From contig CAVQQP010000005.1 in NCBI GenBank assembly GCA_963714995.1, forward strand, positions 62,001-126,000: DNA of 64,000 bases. Direction: 5' to 3'. A program made the position numbers and the translations under genes. The DNA is from Prado023 sp963714995 (GTDB lineage Bacteria > Actinomycetota > Actinomycetes > S36-B12 > CAIYMF01). The notes under the pieces are model-generated. The model saw only the letters and a list, made by a program, of their open reading frames with translations, was not told the DNA's origin and searched no databases. Shown here one piece after another: positions 19,767 to 28,234 of this stretch (position 1 is the first letter of the stretch; each line of letters opens with the position of its first letter).

Positions 19767-20726
19767 GTGAGCAACATCACATTCGAGGGTCCCGCACGGG
19801 ACACCTGGGCGGATGTGCTGCGGGATCACCGCGGGACGTCAGCCGCGCCGGCCGGGGCCGACGGGTCGGGAACCGCCACTGCACCGCCGATCCACTTCGC
19901 CGAGCTCCCCCTGGCAGCGATCCGCCCGAACCCGCGCCAACCACGCACCACGTTCGACGAGGAGGCTCTCGATGAGCTGGCTGCCTCGCTGGCGGAGATC
20001 GGTCTCCTGCAGCCCGTCGTGGTGCGCCCGCTGGGGGATGTCCCTGTGGACAGCCCTGGTCCCTCTGACGAGGGGGCCCAGTACGAACTCGTCGCTGGGG
20101 AGCGCCGGTTGCGCTGCGCCCACCGCCTGGGGTGGGACACGATCCCGGCGGTGGTGCGTCCCACGGACGACGCCGACCTGCTCCGCGACGCCCTGCTGGA
20201 GAACATCCACCGAGCCGCCCTCAATCCGCTGGAGGAGGCAGCGGCCTACCAGCAGCTGTTGACCGACTTCGCGTGCACACAGGAGGAGCTCTCAGCACGC
20301 GTGGGGCGCTCACGCCCGCAGATCGCCAACACCATCAGGCTGCTCCGCCTTCCCCCGGCGGTGCAGCGGCGGGTGGCGGCCGGCGTCCTGTCCCAGGGAC
20401 ATGCCCGTGCCCTGCTGTCCCTCCCGGATGACGCCAGCATGGAGGCCCTCGCGACCCGGATCGTGGCCGAGGGGTTGTCCGTGCGCAGTGTCGAGGAGAT
20501 CGTCGCGCTGGGCGATGAGCCGCGCAAGGTGCGCACTCGGCGACCGCGGCGGACCGGCTCGGATGCGGACCTCGAGGAGCTCGCCGGGGTGCTGGCCGAC
20601 CGCCTGGACACGCGCGTCCAGGTCACCATGGGCAAGTCCAAGGGACGGGTCACCATCGAGTTCGCCGGGCGGGACGACCTCGACAGGATCCTCGACGTGC
20701 TCGCTCCCCCAGGGACGCCGACCTAG
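19767..20726 (+). CDS. parB: Chromosome partitioning protein ParB
   Basis: ParB is the parS-binding CTPase that spreads on origin-proximal DNA and loads SMC. The protein has 319 residues. A short N-terminal tail (FEGPARDTWADVL) lies where the ParA-interacting peptide usually is. The CTP-binding ParB/Srx domain has NPRQPRTTFDEEALDELAAS and GERRLRCAHRLGWDTIPA (the GERR box). The ENIHRAALNPLEEAAAYQQL segment is followed by an HTH (FACTQEELSARVGRSRPQIA) and a C-terminal dimerisation domain. The start is GTG 19767, preceded by AGGAGG. Unusually, no parA precedes it: it has its own promoter and a DnaA-box palindrome instead. Confidence 0.94.
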   Translation: MSNITFEGPARDTWADVLRDHRGTSAAPAGADGSGTATAPPIHFAELPLAAIRPNPRQPRTTFDEEALDELAASLAEIGLLQPVVVRPLGDVPVDSPGPSDEGAQYELVAGERRLRCAHRLGWDTIPAVVRPTDDADLLRDALLENIHRAALNPLEEAAAYQQLLTDFACTQEELSARVGRSRPQIANTIRLLRLPPAVQRRVAAGVLSQGHARALLSLPDDASMEALATRIVAEGLSVRSVEEIVALGDEPRKVRTRRPRRTGSDADLEELAGVLADRLDTRVQVTMGKSKGRVTIEFAGRDDLDRILDVLAPPGTPT

Positions 20727-20772
20727 GACAGCCGGGCCCGGGCCAGTCCTTGGTGGGACACGCCGGACCTGC

Positions 20773-20781
20773 TGTGGACAA
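20773..20781 (-). promoter_or_regulatory. DnaA box between parB and the HTH gene
   Basis: TGTGGACAA is the exact reverse complement of TTGTCCACA, the actinobacterial DnaA-box consensus. It lies 29 bases upstream of the TAGGAT -10 (20810-20815) of the next gene, a position suited to regulation by DnaA. Confidence 0.55.
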
Positions 20782-20821
20782 CCTTCCCAGAGATGTCCGG
20801 GCACCGACCTAGGATCTGCCC

Positions 20822-21703
20822 ATGACCATCACGAGCACCGACGACCGCCTTGAGGTCGTGCACGAGTCCGACGTCGACAGTCACCCGCGGGCCGAGGTCC
20901 CACCGGGCCAGTCCGTGGGACAGGGTCCTGACGCAGCTCCGGACCAGGCCTCGAGCCGCCCCACCTTCACGATCACCGACGCGGCCACCGCCTGCTCGGT
21001 GAGCCGCAAGACGATCACCCGCAAGTTGCCCGAACTGGCCGGGCATGGTGCGGCCAAGGACGACGACGGGGTCTGGCGGATCCCGGTGGAGGCACTGCTG
21101 GCAGTCGGCCTGCACCCGGGCCGATCCCTGCCGGAGGCCGCCCCTGCTGCTGCCCGGCCGGCTGCCCCGCCGCATCCACAGGTGCGTCCCGTGGAGCAGG
21201 ACACCGTCACCATCCCGCGCGACCGCTGGGATGACGTCCGGATCCGGCTGGCGCGCGCGGAGGCCGAGGCTGCCGAGCGCGGACTGGCCCTGGCCGATGC
21301 CCGGCTGGCCCTCCGGGCCCTGACCGCAGGACCGGTCACCGCAGCACGGCAGGAGGACGCCGCGATCCGCCGGGATGACGCCACCCCCCGCGCCCTGGAC
21401 GCGCACGTCCCCCCTGCTGACCCGGCAGGCCAGCGCCCGACCCAGGATGAGGGAGCGCCGGCAGGCCAGCCCGCACCCCCCACCTCGGCCCCTCCGGGCA
21501 GCGCGCAGGGCACAGACCCCGGGGCTTCCGGCACGCCGTCGGCCGTCACGGCGTCGGGGCATGGCCACCTGGCCTCCCCGGAGGCCGACCCAGGCGGCTC
21601 CCCGGACATCGTGGCAGCTCGCAACCTTGCCGCCCGCACAGGAGGGTACGTCCCCGCCGGGGCGGCGCCGGGGAAGAAGCGCCGGTGGTGGCAATCCCGC
21701 TGA
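20822..21703 (+). CDS. Unknown HTH protein with short coiled coil and disordered tail, next to parB
   Basis: I do not recognise a named family. The 293 residues hold an N-terminal disordered part and a MerR/excisionase-like HTH (about 48-100, FTITDAATACSVSRKTITRK then GVWRIPVEALLAVGL). A short amphipathic coiled coil follows (about 138-165, RIRLARAEAEAAERGLALAD). Then come a long Pro/Ala/Gly-rich disordered region and a basic aromatic C-terminus, GKKRRWWQSR. The layout recalls plasmid KfrA-like and other HTH-coiled-coil DNA-binding proteins. TAGGAT ends 6 nt before the ATG, so the mRNA is probably leaderless, and a perfect DnaA box lies upstream. Its place directly after a parB that lacks parA raises the possibility of a role in segregation or nucleoid organisation, which is inference only. 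Confidence 0.65.
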   Translation: MTITSTDDRLEVVHESDVDSHPRAEVPPGQSVGQGPDAAPDQASSRPTFTITDAATACSVSRKTITRKLPELAGHGAAKDDDGVWRIPVEALLAVGLHPGRSLPEAAPAAARPAAPPHPQVRPVEQDTVTIPRDRWDDVRIRLARAEAEAAERGLALADARLALRALTAGPVTAARQEDAAIRRDDATPRALDAHVPPADPAGQRPTQDEGAPAGQPAPPTSAPPGSAQGTDPGASGTPSAVTASGHGHLASPEADPGGSPDIVAARNLAARTGGYVPAGAAPGKKRRWWQSR

Positions 21704-21731
21704 CGGCACGGACGTCGGGCCGGCGCACGGC

Positions 21732-21760
21732 GACGTGACCGACGTGCCGTAGGTCACGTC
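21732..21760 (+). terminator. Hairpin after the HTH gene
   Basis: gacgtgacc (21732-21740) and ggtcacgtc (21752-21760) are perfect 9-bp arms with an 11-base loop, 28 bases beyond the stop. It is likely a terminator for the HTH gene and possibly for the convergent ddl operon. The remaining 120 bases to ddl hold nothing I recognise. Confidence 0.5.
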
Positions 21761-21882
21761 ACTGGGACACCTGGTGCCGCGTCCCTGGGACATGACACAC
21801 CGTGGCCTTGAGCCGGCCCATCACCCCTGTGCCTGCGCCTGCCGGGGTCGGCGGACGCACAGGACGGGCCCCGATGACGGTG

Positions 21883-22842
21883 TCACACCGCGGGGGACCC
21901 CTCGGCGATCGCCCGCTCCACGAGGACCTGGAACACCTGTCCCAGGTCAAGCCCCGCGGCCTCGACGGCCTGGGGAAGCAGTGAGGTCTCCGTGCAGCCA
22001 GGAGCGACATTGACCTCGAGGAAGGTCACCTGGCCGTCCTGACCCACGATGAGGTCAGCCCGCGACAGGTGGCGCAGGCCGAGGAGCTCGTGTGCGGCCA
22101 CGGCCGTGCGGGCGCACATCTCGGCAGCCTGCTCGCTGATCCTCGCCGGGGCGAAGAACTCCGTGGTCCCGGCGGTGTAGCGCGAGGCATAGTCGTACAC
22201 GCCCGAGTCAGGAACGATCTCCACCGCGGGCAGGGCCCGGATGCTCCCGTCCGCGTCCTCGATCACGGTCACCGCCACCTCGGTTCCCGGCACATGGGCC
22301 TCGAGCATCGCGGTGTCGGCATAGGCGAAGCATCCGACCATGGCCCCTGCCAGGTCGGAACCATCACGAACGATCGCGACGCCGAGGGCGGAGCCACCTC
22401 GGGTGGGCTTGACGACCAGCGGCAGGCCGATCCGTGCCACGAGCGAGTCCAGCACCGCACCGGCCCCCAGGTCGCGGAATGTGGCGTGGGGGAGCGCTAC
22501 TGCCGGTGCGGAACGGACGTCACCTCCGGCCACATGGGCCTTGGCGACCATCTTGTCGAAGGCCAGTCGGCAGGCGTCCGGGCGGGACCCGACGTACGGG
22601 ATGGCCAGGCTGTCCAGGACGTCGCGCAGCGAGCCGTCCTCACCGCTGGCCCCATGCAGGAGCGGGATCACGCAGTCCGGGCGGGAGGCCGCCAGGTCGC
22701 CGAGGAGGCTGGCATCGAGGTCGTGGACGGTCACGCTCTCGCCCACCGTGCGCAGGGCCTCGGCGACGCGTCTGCCCGAGCGGATGGAGACATCGCGCTC
22801 GTGGGACAACCCACCAGCGAGGATGACGATCGATCGGGACAT
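21883..22842 (-). CDS. ddl: D-alanine--D-alanine ligase
   Basis: This is an ATP-grasp ligase that makes the D-Ala-D-Ala dipeptide for peptidoglycan. It has 319 residues, slightly short for the family. Motifs are VILAGGLSHERDVSIRSGRR at the N-terminus, LLHGASGEDGSLRDVLDSL, LVVKPTRGGSALGV in the ATP-grasp fold and the Mg/ADP-binding end LEVNVAPGCTETSLLPQ, where most enzymes have EVNTLPGMT. The Val-Ala substitution at the metal-binding loop keeps the Asn and Glu. It is 16 bases downstream of the aminotransferase gene in the same direction, so the two form an operon. Given the gene neighbourhood a second ddl may exist elsewhere in the genome. Confidence 0.88.
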   Translation of the reverse strand: MSRSIVILAGGLSHERDVSIRSGRRVAEALRTVGESVTVHDLDASLLGDLAASRPDCVIPLLHGASGEDGSLRDVLDSLAIPYVGSRPDACRLAFDKMVAKAHVAGGDVRSAPAVALPHATFRDLGAGAVLDSLVARIGLPLVVKPTRGGSALGVAIVRDGSDLAGAMVGCFAYADTAMLEAHVPGTEVAVTVIEDADGSIRALPAVEIVPDSGVYDYASRYTAGTTEFFAPARISEQAAEMCARTAVAAHELLGLRHLSRADLIVGQDGQVTFLEVNVAPGCTETSLLPQAVEAAGLDLGQVFQVLVERAIAEGSPAV

Positions 22843-22858
22843 TGTCCTACCCCTTGTC

Positions 22859-24181
22859 CTAGGCCAAATCGGGTGCGGGTGTGGTCATCAGGGCCTCGTC
22901 GTTGTGTCGGCGAACCACTCCCGGAGCCGCCCGACCGAAGGTGGCCACCAGGCCGAGCTCGTCGTCGATGACGTTGCCGAGCCGGCGTACGCCCTCCTGG
23001 ATGCGCTCCGGTGTGGGGTAGCAGTAGCTCAGTCGCAGGGACCGGCGGTTGGCCTCCTGCTCAGCGTCCCCGACGAAGAAGCCGGTCCCGGGGACATAGG
23101 CCACCAGGGCCGCGACGGCCCGCGGCAGCATCGCCCGGGCGTCCAGGCCCTCGGGGAGGGTCACCCACGAGTAGAACCCTCCGGCCGGCTCGGTCCAGGT
23201 GGTCCCGGGAGGCATGTGGTCGCCCAACGCCGCCAGAAGCGCATCCCGGCGCTCGCGGTACAGCTCCCGGAAGACCGCGATCTGGTCCATCCAGGGGTTG
23301 GTGGCCAGGTACTCCGAGACGGTGAGCTGTGCGTAGTTCGAGGGGCAGAGGACGGCGGCCTCGGCCGCCAGGACCAACTTCTCCCGCACGCCGTGCGGGG
23401 CCACTGCCCACCCGACGCGCAGTCCGGAGGCGATCGTCTTGGAGAACGAGCCCAGGTACACCACACCCTCGGCCTCATCGGCGCGGATCGCGCGCGGAAC
23501 CTGGCCGTCGAAGCCCAGCAGCCCGTACGGGTCGTCCTCGAGGAGCAGGATCCCGTTCGCGCGGGCCACCTCGAGCACGTCATGGCGTCGCTGCTGTCCC
23601 TGGGTCAGACCCGCTGGGTTGTGGTACGACGGGATCGTGTAGATCATCTTGATCCGACCGCCGTCAGCGCGCACCTGCCGGATGGCCTCGGTCAGGGCGA
23701 CCGGTGACAGTCCCTGGTCGTCCATGGCCACATGGACGACGCGGCACTCGTAGGAGCGGAAGACCCCCAGGGCGCCGACATAGGAGGGCGACTCCACGAG
23801 CACCACGTCGCCGGGGTCGCAGAATGTCCGCACGACCAGGTCGAGGGCCATCTGGGACCCGGTGGTGACCACGATGTCGTCGGGATGGGCGGAGATCCCC
23901 ACGGGCGCCATCACCTCGAGGATCTGCTCGCGCAGCCGCTCATCGCCCTGACCCGACCCGTACTGGAGCGCGGTGGCCCCCCGCTCGCGGATGAGCCGGG
24001 CGACCGTGTCGCTCATCGCGTCGAGGTCCAGGGCCGAGACGAAGGGCATCCCGCCGGCCAGCGACACCACCTCCGGTCGGCTGGCGACCGCGAACAGAGC
24101 GCGGATCTCGGAGGCCGCCAGACCATGGGCCCGTTGGGCATAGCTGGTGAACCACGGGTCGAGGCGCGTGCCAGGGGACAT
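22859..24181 (-). CDS. PLP-dependent aminotransferase (2-aminoadipate/MocR-type)
   Basis: This is a fold type I aminotransferase of 440 residues related to 2-aminoadipate (LysN) and the catalytic half of MocR proteins, but without an N-terminal GntR HTH. Motifs include SLAGGMPFVSALDL, ALQYGSGQGDERLREQI, TTGSQMALDL, IPSYHNPAGLTQ, LLLEDDPYGLLGF and YLGSFSKTIASGLRVGW, whose Lys is the Schiff-base residue. The start is ATG 24181 (MSPGTRLDPWF). A CATCCT hexamer ends 6 nt upstream, suggesting a leaderless mRNA. The longer open frame (up to 24454) is unlike the family. Its exact substrate cannot be read from the sequence. Co-transcription with ddl hints at supply of an amino donor or acceptor to the cell wall. 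Confidence 0.88.
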   Translation of the reverse strand: MSPGTRLDPWFTSYAQRAHGLAASEIRALFAVASRPEVVSLAGGMPFVSALDLDAMSDTVARLIRERGATALQYGSGQGDERLREQILEVMAPVGISAHPDDIVVTTGSQMALDLVVRTFCDPGDVVLVESPSYVGALGVFRSYECRVVHVAMDDQGLSPVALTEAIRQVRADGGRIKMIYTIPSYHNPAGLTQGQQRRHDVLEVARANGILLLEDDPYGLLGFDGQVPRAIRADEAEGVVYLGSFSKTIASGLRVGWAVAPHGVREKLVLAAEAAVLCPSNYAQLTVSEYLATNPWMDQIAVFRELYRERRDALLAALGDHMPPGTTWTEPAGGFYSWVTLPEGLDARAMLPRAVAALVAYVPGTGFFVGDAEQEANRRSLRLSYCYPTPERIQEGVRRLGNVIDDELGLVATFGRAAPGVVRRHNDEALMTTPAPDLA

Positions 24182-24212
24182 GTGCCTAGGATGCCCGATG
24201 GGAGGTGGACTC

Positions 24213-24371
24213 GTGAAAGCGGTGCGGTGGGTCCTGCTCGGAACAGCAGCCCTGGCCGTCGGCGCGACGGCGGGCTTCGCGGTCTCGCTCCTGCGGCCGC
24301 GCAGGTACGCCGACTTCACCGGCGTGCGGACCGGCGGTCGGGACGATGGCCCCGGGTTAGCGACTCGATAA
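24213..24371 (+). CDS. Small single-pass membrane protein
   Basis: This is a 52-residue open frame divergent from the aminotransferase. GTG 24213 is preceded by a strong GGAGGTGG. It encodes a short basic start (VKAVRW), one transmembrane helix (about 7-28, LLGTAALAVGATAGFAVSLL) and an Arg-rich cytoplasmic-type tail (RPRRYADFTG). No family is recognised. The strong ribosome-binding site and typical TM sequence support a real gene. Confidence 0.5.
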   Translation: MKAVRWVLLGTAALAVGATAGFAVSLLRPRRYADFTGVRTGGRDDGPGLATR

Positions 24372-24438
24372 GCCGCAGACTGTTCTCCGTGTCGGTCGCA
24401 TGGCGTACATTTGCCAAAGCCATGGGGAGGAGTCGTTG

Positions 24439-26715
24439 ATGGGGCTGAGAGCACGGATGGGGACGGTCGCGTTGACGGGTTCGGCGCTGCTGGCCTCGAC
24501 GCTGGGCGCCGTGGCCCCGGTGTCGGCGGACACCCCGGGGACGACCGGTTCGATCACGTGCGCGGTCACCGCTCCGGGGACCCCGGTCGTGACCCTGATG
24601 GACACCCCGGTGAGCGGCAACGTGACCTGCACCCACAACCCCCTCCCGGGACAAGTCGCCCTGCCCGTGGCCTACACCCTCGTGCCCTACGTGCCCGACG
24701 CCACCGGTCCGTTCAACGGCAAGCTCGCGTTCGACCCCGCGACCGGCAACTTCCTCTACACGCCGGGGTTCTACCCTCCCGATCCCCTCAGGGACGGCAA
24801 GCAGGACAAGCTCCCCGAGTTCTCCGGCCCCGACTCGTTCACGGTGAGTGCCACCGCGACGGACGGCGCCCAGACCACGTTCGAGGTCCCGATCCAGATC
24901 CAGTCCCTGCCGCGGTCCTGCAAGGCGGACTTCGCCCCGACGACCCGCACCATGTTCAACGACCCCTCGGGATCCGAGGCCAAGCAGTACCAGATGCTGC
25001 GCTACCTCATCGACATGATCGACTGCACGCCGGCGCTGAACCCGGACGGGACCCAGGCCTCGATCAAGTTCAGCTTCTACTCGTTGACCTATGCCCCCGT
25101 CCAGTCGGCCCTGACCGCGGCGGCGGGACGCGGTGTCTCGGTGCAGGCCCTCACGAACAGCCACTCCGACAAGTACTCGTCGTGGCGCGAGCTGAGCCGG
25201 ACACTGGGCACCGATTCGACAGCCGCCAACTTCGCCACCACGTGCTGGCAGGGGTGCATGACTCCCCGGACACCTCCGACCGAGGGCGGTCCCACCTCCT
25301 GGTACGCGGCGGATGCCACGACGTTGACGTCGAACACCGTCGTGTTCACGGATCGCTCCCGTCCGGGAAGCCAGGCGATCAGCACCTGGCGCTACGACTT
25401 CGGCGACGGCACGTTCGCCGACGGTCCCGGTCCGCACGTCAAGACCTACCAGATCCCGGGGACGTACAAGACGTCGCTGACCGTGACTGACCTGGCCGGC
25501 CTGACCCACACGACGGTCGGTGAGAAGACGCTCCCGGACAACTTGGAGCCGATGTACCCCTCGCTGCACTCCAAGATCTACCTGTTCTCCACCGTGGGCC
25601 AGGGGGCGAACGCCCGACAGTGGGTCAGCGCCTACAGCTCGGGGAACCCGACGTACCAGCAGTCGCGCAAGGGGTTCAACAACCTCAACATCGCGGTCGG
25701 CGACAAGGCTCTCCACGACATCTTCAGCACCTACTTCGCCGACCTGGTCAAGGGATCACGGGGCGAGTTGATCACCACGAACTACTTCCGGACCTTCGCG
25801 TCGCCCGGGAACCCGGCCACCGGCGCGCGGCCGACGACTGTGCACTTCGCGCCGCAGATGTCCGGTGACATCAACCGTGACATCCTCAAGTCCATCAAGT
25901 GCTGGAGCGGCCCCAAGGGCAAGCGGAAGCGCACGGACATCAAGGTCTCCATGTTCGTCCTGACCCGCCGCGGGGTGGCCTCCGACCTGTGGCGACTGGC
26001 CATGCAGAAGGGCTGCAACGTCGAGATCGTCTACACGCAGATGAGCCAGCGGGTCAAGGGCCCGAACGGCAAGTGGCTGGAGAACGAGGACGGCGAGGAG
26101 ATGGGCTACGGCTCGGCGGACTGCCTGTCCACCCCGCCGACCAAGGTGATCGTCACCAAGGCGAGCAAGGGCAAGCCGGCCAAGCGCAAGGTGGTCAAGA
26201 ACGACCTCAACGGTCCGGACGGAGCGTGCAGCGGGGGGTCCCTGCGTGGCTCGGTGCCGGTCACCTCCACCGGCGTGTGGCTCAACCGGAAGAGCCCCTA
26301 CGGCGGCGGCCGGCTCACGGTGCGCATGGCCTGCCCGGTCCAGCCCAAGTACGACACGGTCAAGAAGACGTGGGCGGTCCTGTGCATCCGCAACGACATC
26401 TTCACCCACCACAAGCTGCTGCTCGTCAACGGGTTCGTGCGCGGGAAGGCCCAGAAGTACGTCATGACCGGGTCGGCGAACTGGTCGTCCCCCGGCCTGC
26501 GCGCCTCCGATGAGGTCATCACCGAGATCCAGGACGCCGGAACCCTCTACGACCAGTACAAGGCCAACCACGAGTACCTGAAGAAGGTCGTGACCCGCAA
26601 CAGCATCAAGGCCAAGAAGAAGAAGTCAGCCCAGACCTTCATGCTGCAGCTGTCCGGCTCCCAGCAGCTCGACGTGCGCGGCATGACCGACGAGCAGTTG
26701 GCCGGCCAGGGCTGA
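24439..26715 (+). CDS. Secreted phospholipase D-like protein with an inserted PKD domain
   Basis: This is a 758-residue exported protein. The signal peptide is about 1-30 (ALTGSALLASTLGAVAPVSA), cut before DTPG. An N-terminal beta-rich region (40-160, tandem-cadherin-like, FDPATGNFLYTP and DSFTVSATATDG) precedes a PLD-family alpha/beta domain. A PKD domain (about 295-360, WRYDFGDGTFADGPG and TYKTSLTVTD) interrupts the first catalytic half. PLD hallmarks follow: HSKIYLFS (377-384) and THHKLLLVNG (656-665) with TGSANWSS. Both keep His-x-Lys, but the Asp of HxKxxxxD is Ser or Asn. GGGAGGAG precedes ATG 24439. It may act on phospholipid or nucleic acid outside the cell, or bind without catalysis. 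Confidence 0.85.
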   Translation: MGLRARMGTVALTGSALLASTLGAVAPVSADTPGTTGSITCAVTAPGTPVVTLMDTPVSGNVTCTHNPLPGQVALPVAYTLVPYVPDATGPFNGKLAFDPATGNFLYTPGFYPPDPLRDGKQDKLPEFSGPDSFTVSATATDGAQTTFEVPIQIQSLPRSCKADFAPTTRTMFNDPSGSEAKQYQMLRYLIDMIDCTPALNPDGTQASIKFSFYSLTYAPVQSALTAAAGRGVSVQALTNSHSDKYSSWRELSRTLGTDSTAANFATTCWQGCMTPRTPPTEGGPTSWYAADATTLTSNTVVFTDRSRPGSQAISTWRYDFGDGTFADGPGPHVKTYQIPGTYKTSLTVTDLAGLTHTTVGEKTLPDNLEPMYPSLHSKIYLFSTVGQGANARQWVSAYSSGNPTYQQSRKGFNNLNIAVGDKALHDIFSTYFADLVKGSRGELITTNYFRTFASPGNPATGARPTTVHFAPQMSGDINRDILKSIKCWSGPKGKRKRTDIKVSMFVLTRRGVASDLWRLAMQKGCNVEIVYTQMSQRVKGPNGKWLENEDGEEMGYGSADCLSTPPTKVIVTKASKGKPAKRKVVKNDLNGPDGACSGGSLRGSVPVTSTGVWLNRKSPYGGGRLTVRMACPVQPKYDTVKKTWAVLCIRNDIFTHHKLLLVNGFVRGKAQKYVMTGSANWSSPGLRASDEVITEIQDAGTLYDQYKANHEYLKKVVTRNSIKAKKKKSAQTFMLQLSGSQQLDVRGMTDEQLAGQG

Positions 26716-26751
26716 TCTCCGGCTGGTCGTCGGTCGTACGTCCCGCCCCGC

Positions 26752-27864
26752 TCAGTCCGGCGGAGGCGGGGCGAAGAACCGGATCAGCGCGGCCGTGATG
26801 GCCTTCGCGATCTGGTCGCGGCCAACCGGGTCACCCAGACGGGCGCCGTCGTCAGGGTTGGTGAGGTACCCGAGGTCCAGGTGGACGGCGGGCATGCGCG
26901 TGAGCCGGAGCAGCTCCCAGGTCTTCGGGTGGGCTCCGCAGCTGCTGGCCGAGTTGCGCACGGCGATCTCCTCCAGCAGGAGCTCGGCCAGGGCCCGGCC
27001 TGCCACCGAGCTCGTCCGTCCGTTCACCGTCCCGAAGTAGAACGCAGCCATCCCGTGGGCCAGGGGGTTCTGATGTGCGTCGCAGTGCAGTGAGATGACG
27101 ACGTCCGCGCCGACCTCGTTGGCGATGGCCGCCCGTGCGGACTCGTCGAAGGACGTGTGCCCAGCCCGGGCCGGCCCGGTCACCAGCACCGTGGTGCCCA
27201 GGGCGGCCAGTCGGCCCTCGACCCGGGACGCGATGTCCGCGGCGATGTCCTGCTCGGACAGTCCACTTCCGGTGTGACCGCGGTGCAGGTGATCGGGGCC
27301 GGCGTCGATCAGCACGACCTTGTGCGTCACGCCCGTGCGCAGCACGTCGAACGCCTGCTGCTCGCGCAGGATGGTCGACGCCCCTCCGCTGACCGTCCGG
27401 GTGAGCCGACCCAGGGCACGGAAGGTGTCCGGCCCGGCGGTTCCGTCGGTGGGCAGGCCGGTGTTGAGCTGGAACTCACGCACCGCGTGATCGGTCAGAC
27501 GGCCGAAGATGCCGTCCGGACGCCCGGGGGAGAAGCCGAGGCCCGTGAGCCGTTCCTGCAGGGCCAGGACATCGTCGCCGACCATGAGGTGCCCGGGCAG
27601 GAAGGACAGGACGCGATCACCGAGGCGCCACCGGGCCTCCTCGAGGCGCCGGAACGTCTGGGTCCCGACAATGCCGTCCATGGCGATGCCGCGCTCCTGC
27701 TGGAACTGGCGCACGGCCCGGTCGAGCGCCGTATCGAACTCATCACCATGACCGTCCTCGAGCAGCCCGAGTCGGTGCAGTCGGGTCCGGACCTCGGCGA
27801 CCATCGGCCCCGAGTCCCCCAGACGGCACGTGGGCCCAGATGTGGTGGACAGTCGTGCTCTCAC
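26752..27864 (-). CDS. cwlM: CwlM-like N-acetylmuramoyl-L-alanine amidase homologue
   Basis: The protein has 370 residues: two peptidoglycan-binding type 1 domains (about 13-75 and 93-152, with AVRQFQQERGIAMDGIVG and AVREFQLNTGLPTDGTAG) and an amidase_3 domain (about 182-365). In true amidases the first zinc motif is DPGHGG; here it is DAGPDHLHRG (187-196). The catalytic Glu before the final turn is Asp330 (HLDLGYLTN). His260 in ISLHCDA remains. This fits CwlM, which in mycobacteria is a PknB-phosphorylated activator of MurA. The neighbours trxA and trxB, with parB and murJ nearby, match Rv3910-Rv3917. No signal peptide is seen, so it is cytoplasmic. It starts at GTG 27864, 15 bases after trxA. 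Confidence 0.85.
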   Translation of the reverse strand: MRARLSTTSGPTCRLGDSGPMVAEVRTRLHRLGLLEDGHGDEFDTALDRAVRQFQQERGIAMDGIVGTQTFRRLEEARWRLGDRVLSFLPGHLMVGDDVLALQERLTGLGFSPGRPDGIFGRLTDHAVREFQLNTGLPTDGTAGPDTFRALGRLTRTVSGGASTILREQQAFDVLRTGVTHKVVLIDAGPDHLHRGHTGSGLSEQDIAADIASRVEGRLAALGTTVLVTGPARAGHTSFDESARAAIANEVGADVVISLHCDAHQNPLAHGMAAFYFGTVNGRTSSVAGRALAELLLEEIAVRNSASSCGAHPKTWELLRLTRMPAVHLDLGYLTNPDDGARLGDPVGRDQIAKAITAALIRFFAPPPPD

Positions 27865-27879
27865 GGAACGGGTGAACGA

Positions 27880-28200
27880 TCAGAGGAAGTCGGCGAGGTC
27901 CTTGAGCAGGGCGGCCTTGGGCTTGGCCCCGATGATCTGCTTGACCACCTTGCCCCCCTGGAACACGTTCAGGGTCGGGATCGACACGATCCCGTAGTCC
28001 GAGGCGATCCGGGGGTTCTCGTCGACGTTCAACTTGGCGATCGTGAGCTTGTCGCCGTGGGTGGCGTCGATCTCCTCGAGGATCGGGGCGATCATCCGGC
28101 AGGGACCGCACCAGACGGCCCAGTAGTCCACGAGGACGGGCTTGTCCGACAGCAGCACGTCGTCGGCGAAGCTGGCATCGGTCACGGTAATCAGGGCCAT
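27880..28200 (-). CDS. trxA: Thioredoxin
   Basis: This is a cytoplasmic thiol-disulphide oxidoreductase of 106 residues, recycled by TrxB. The active site is VWCGPCRM (Cys31 and Cys34). The fold-defining cis-Pro is in VSIPTLNVF, with KLNVDENPRIASDYGI before it. ATG 28200 follows AAGGAGATC. The operon order is trxB-trxA-cwlM. Confidence 0.96.
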   Translation of the reverse strand: MALITVTDASFADDVLLSDKPVLVDYWAVWCGPCRMIAPILEEIDATHGDKLTIAKLNVDENPRIASDYGIVSIPTLNVFQGGKVVKQIIGAKPKAALLKDLADFL

Positions 28201-28234
28201 CGGATCTCCTTGGGTCGGCTGGGCAATCCTAGCG

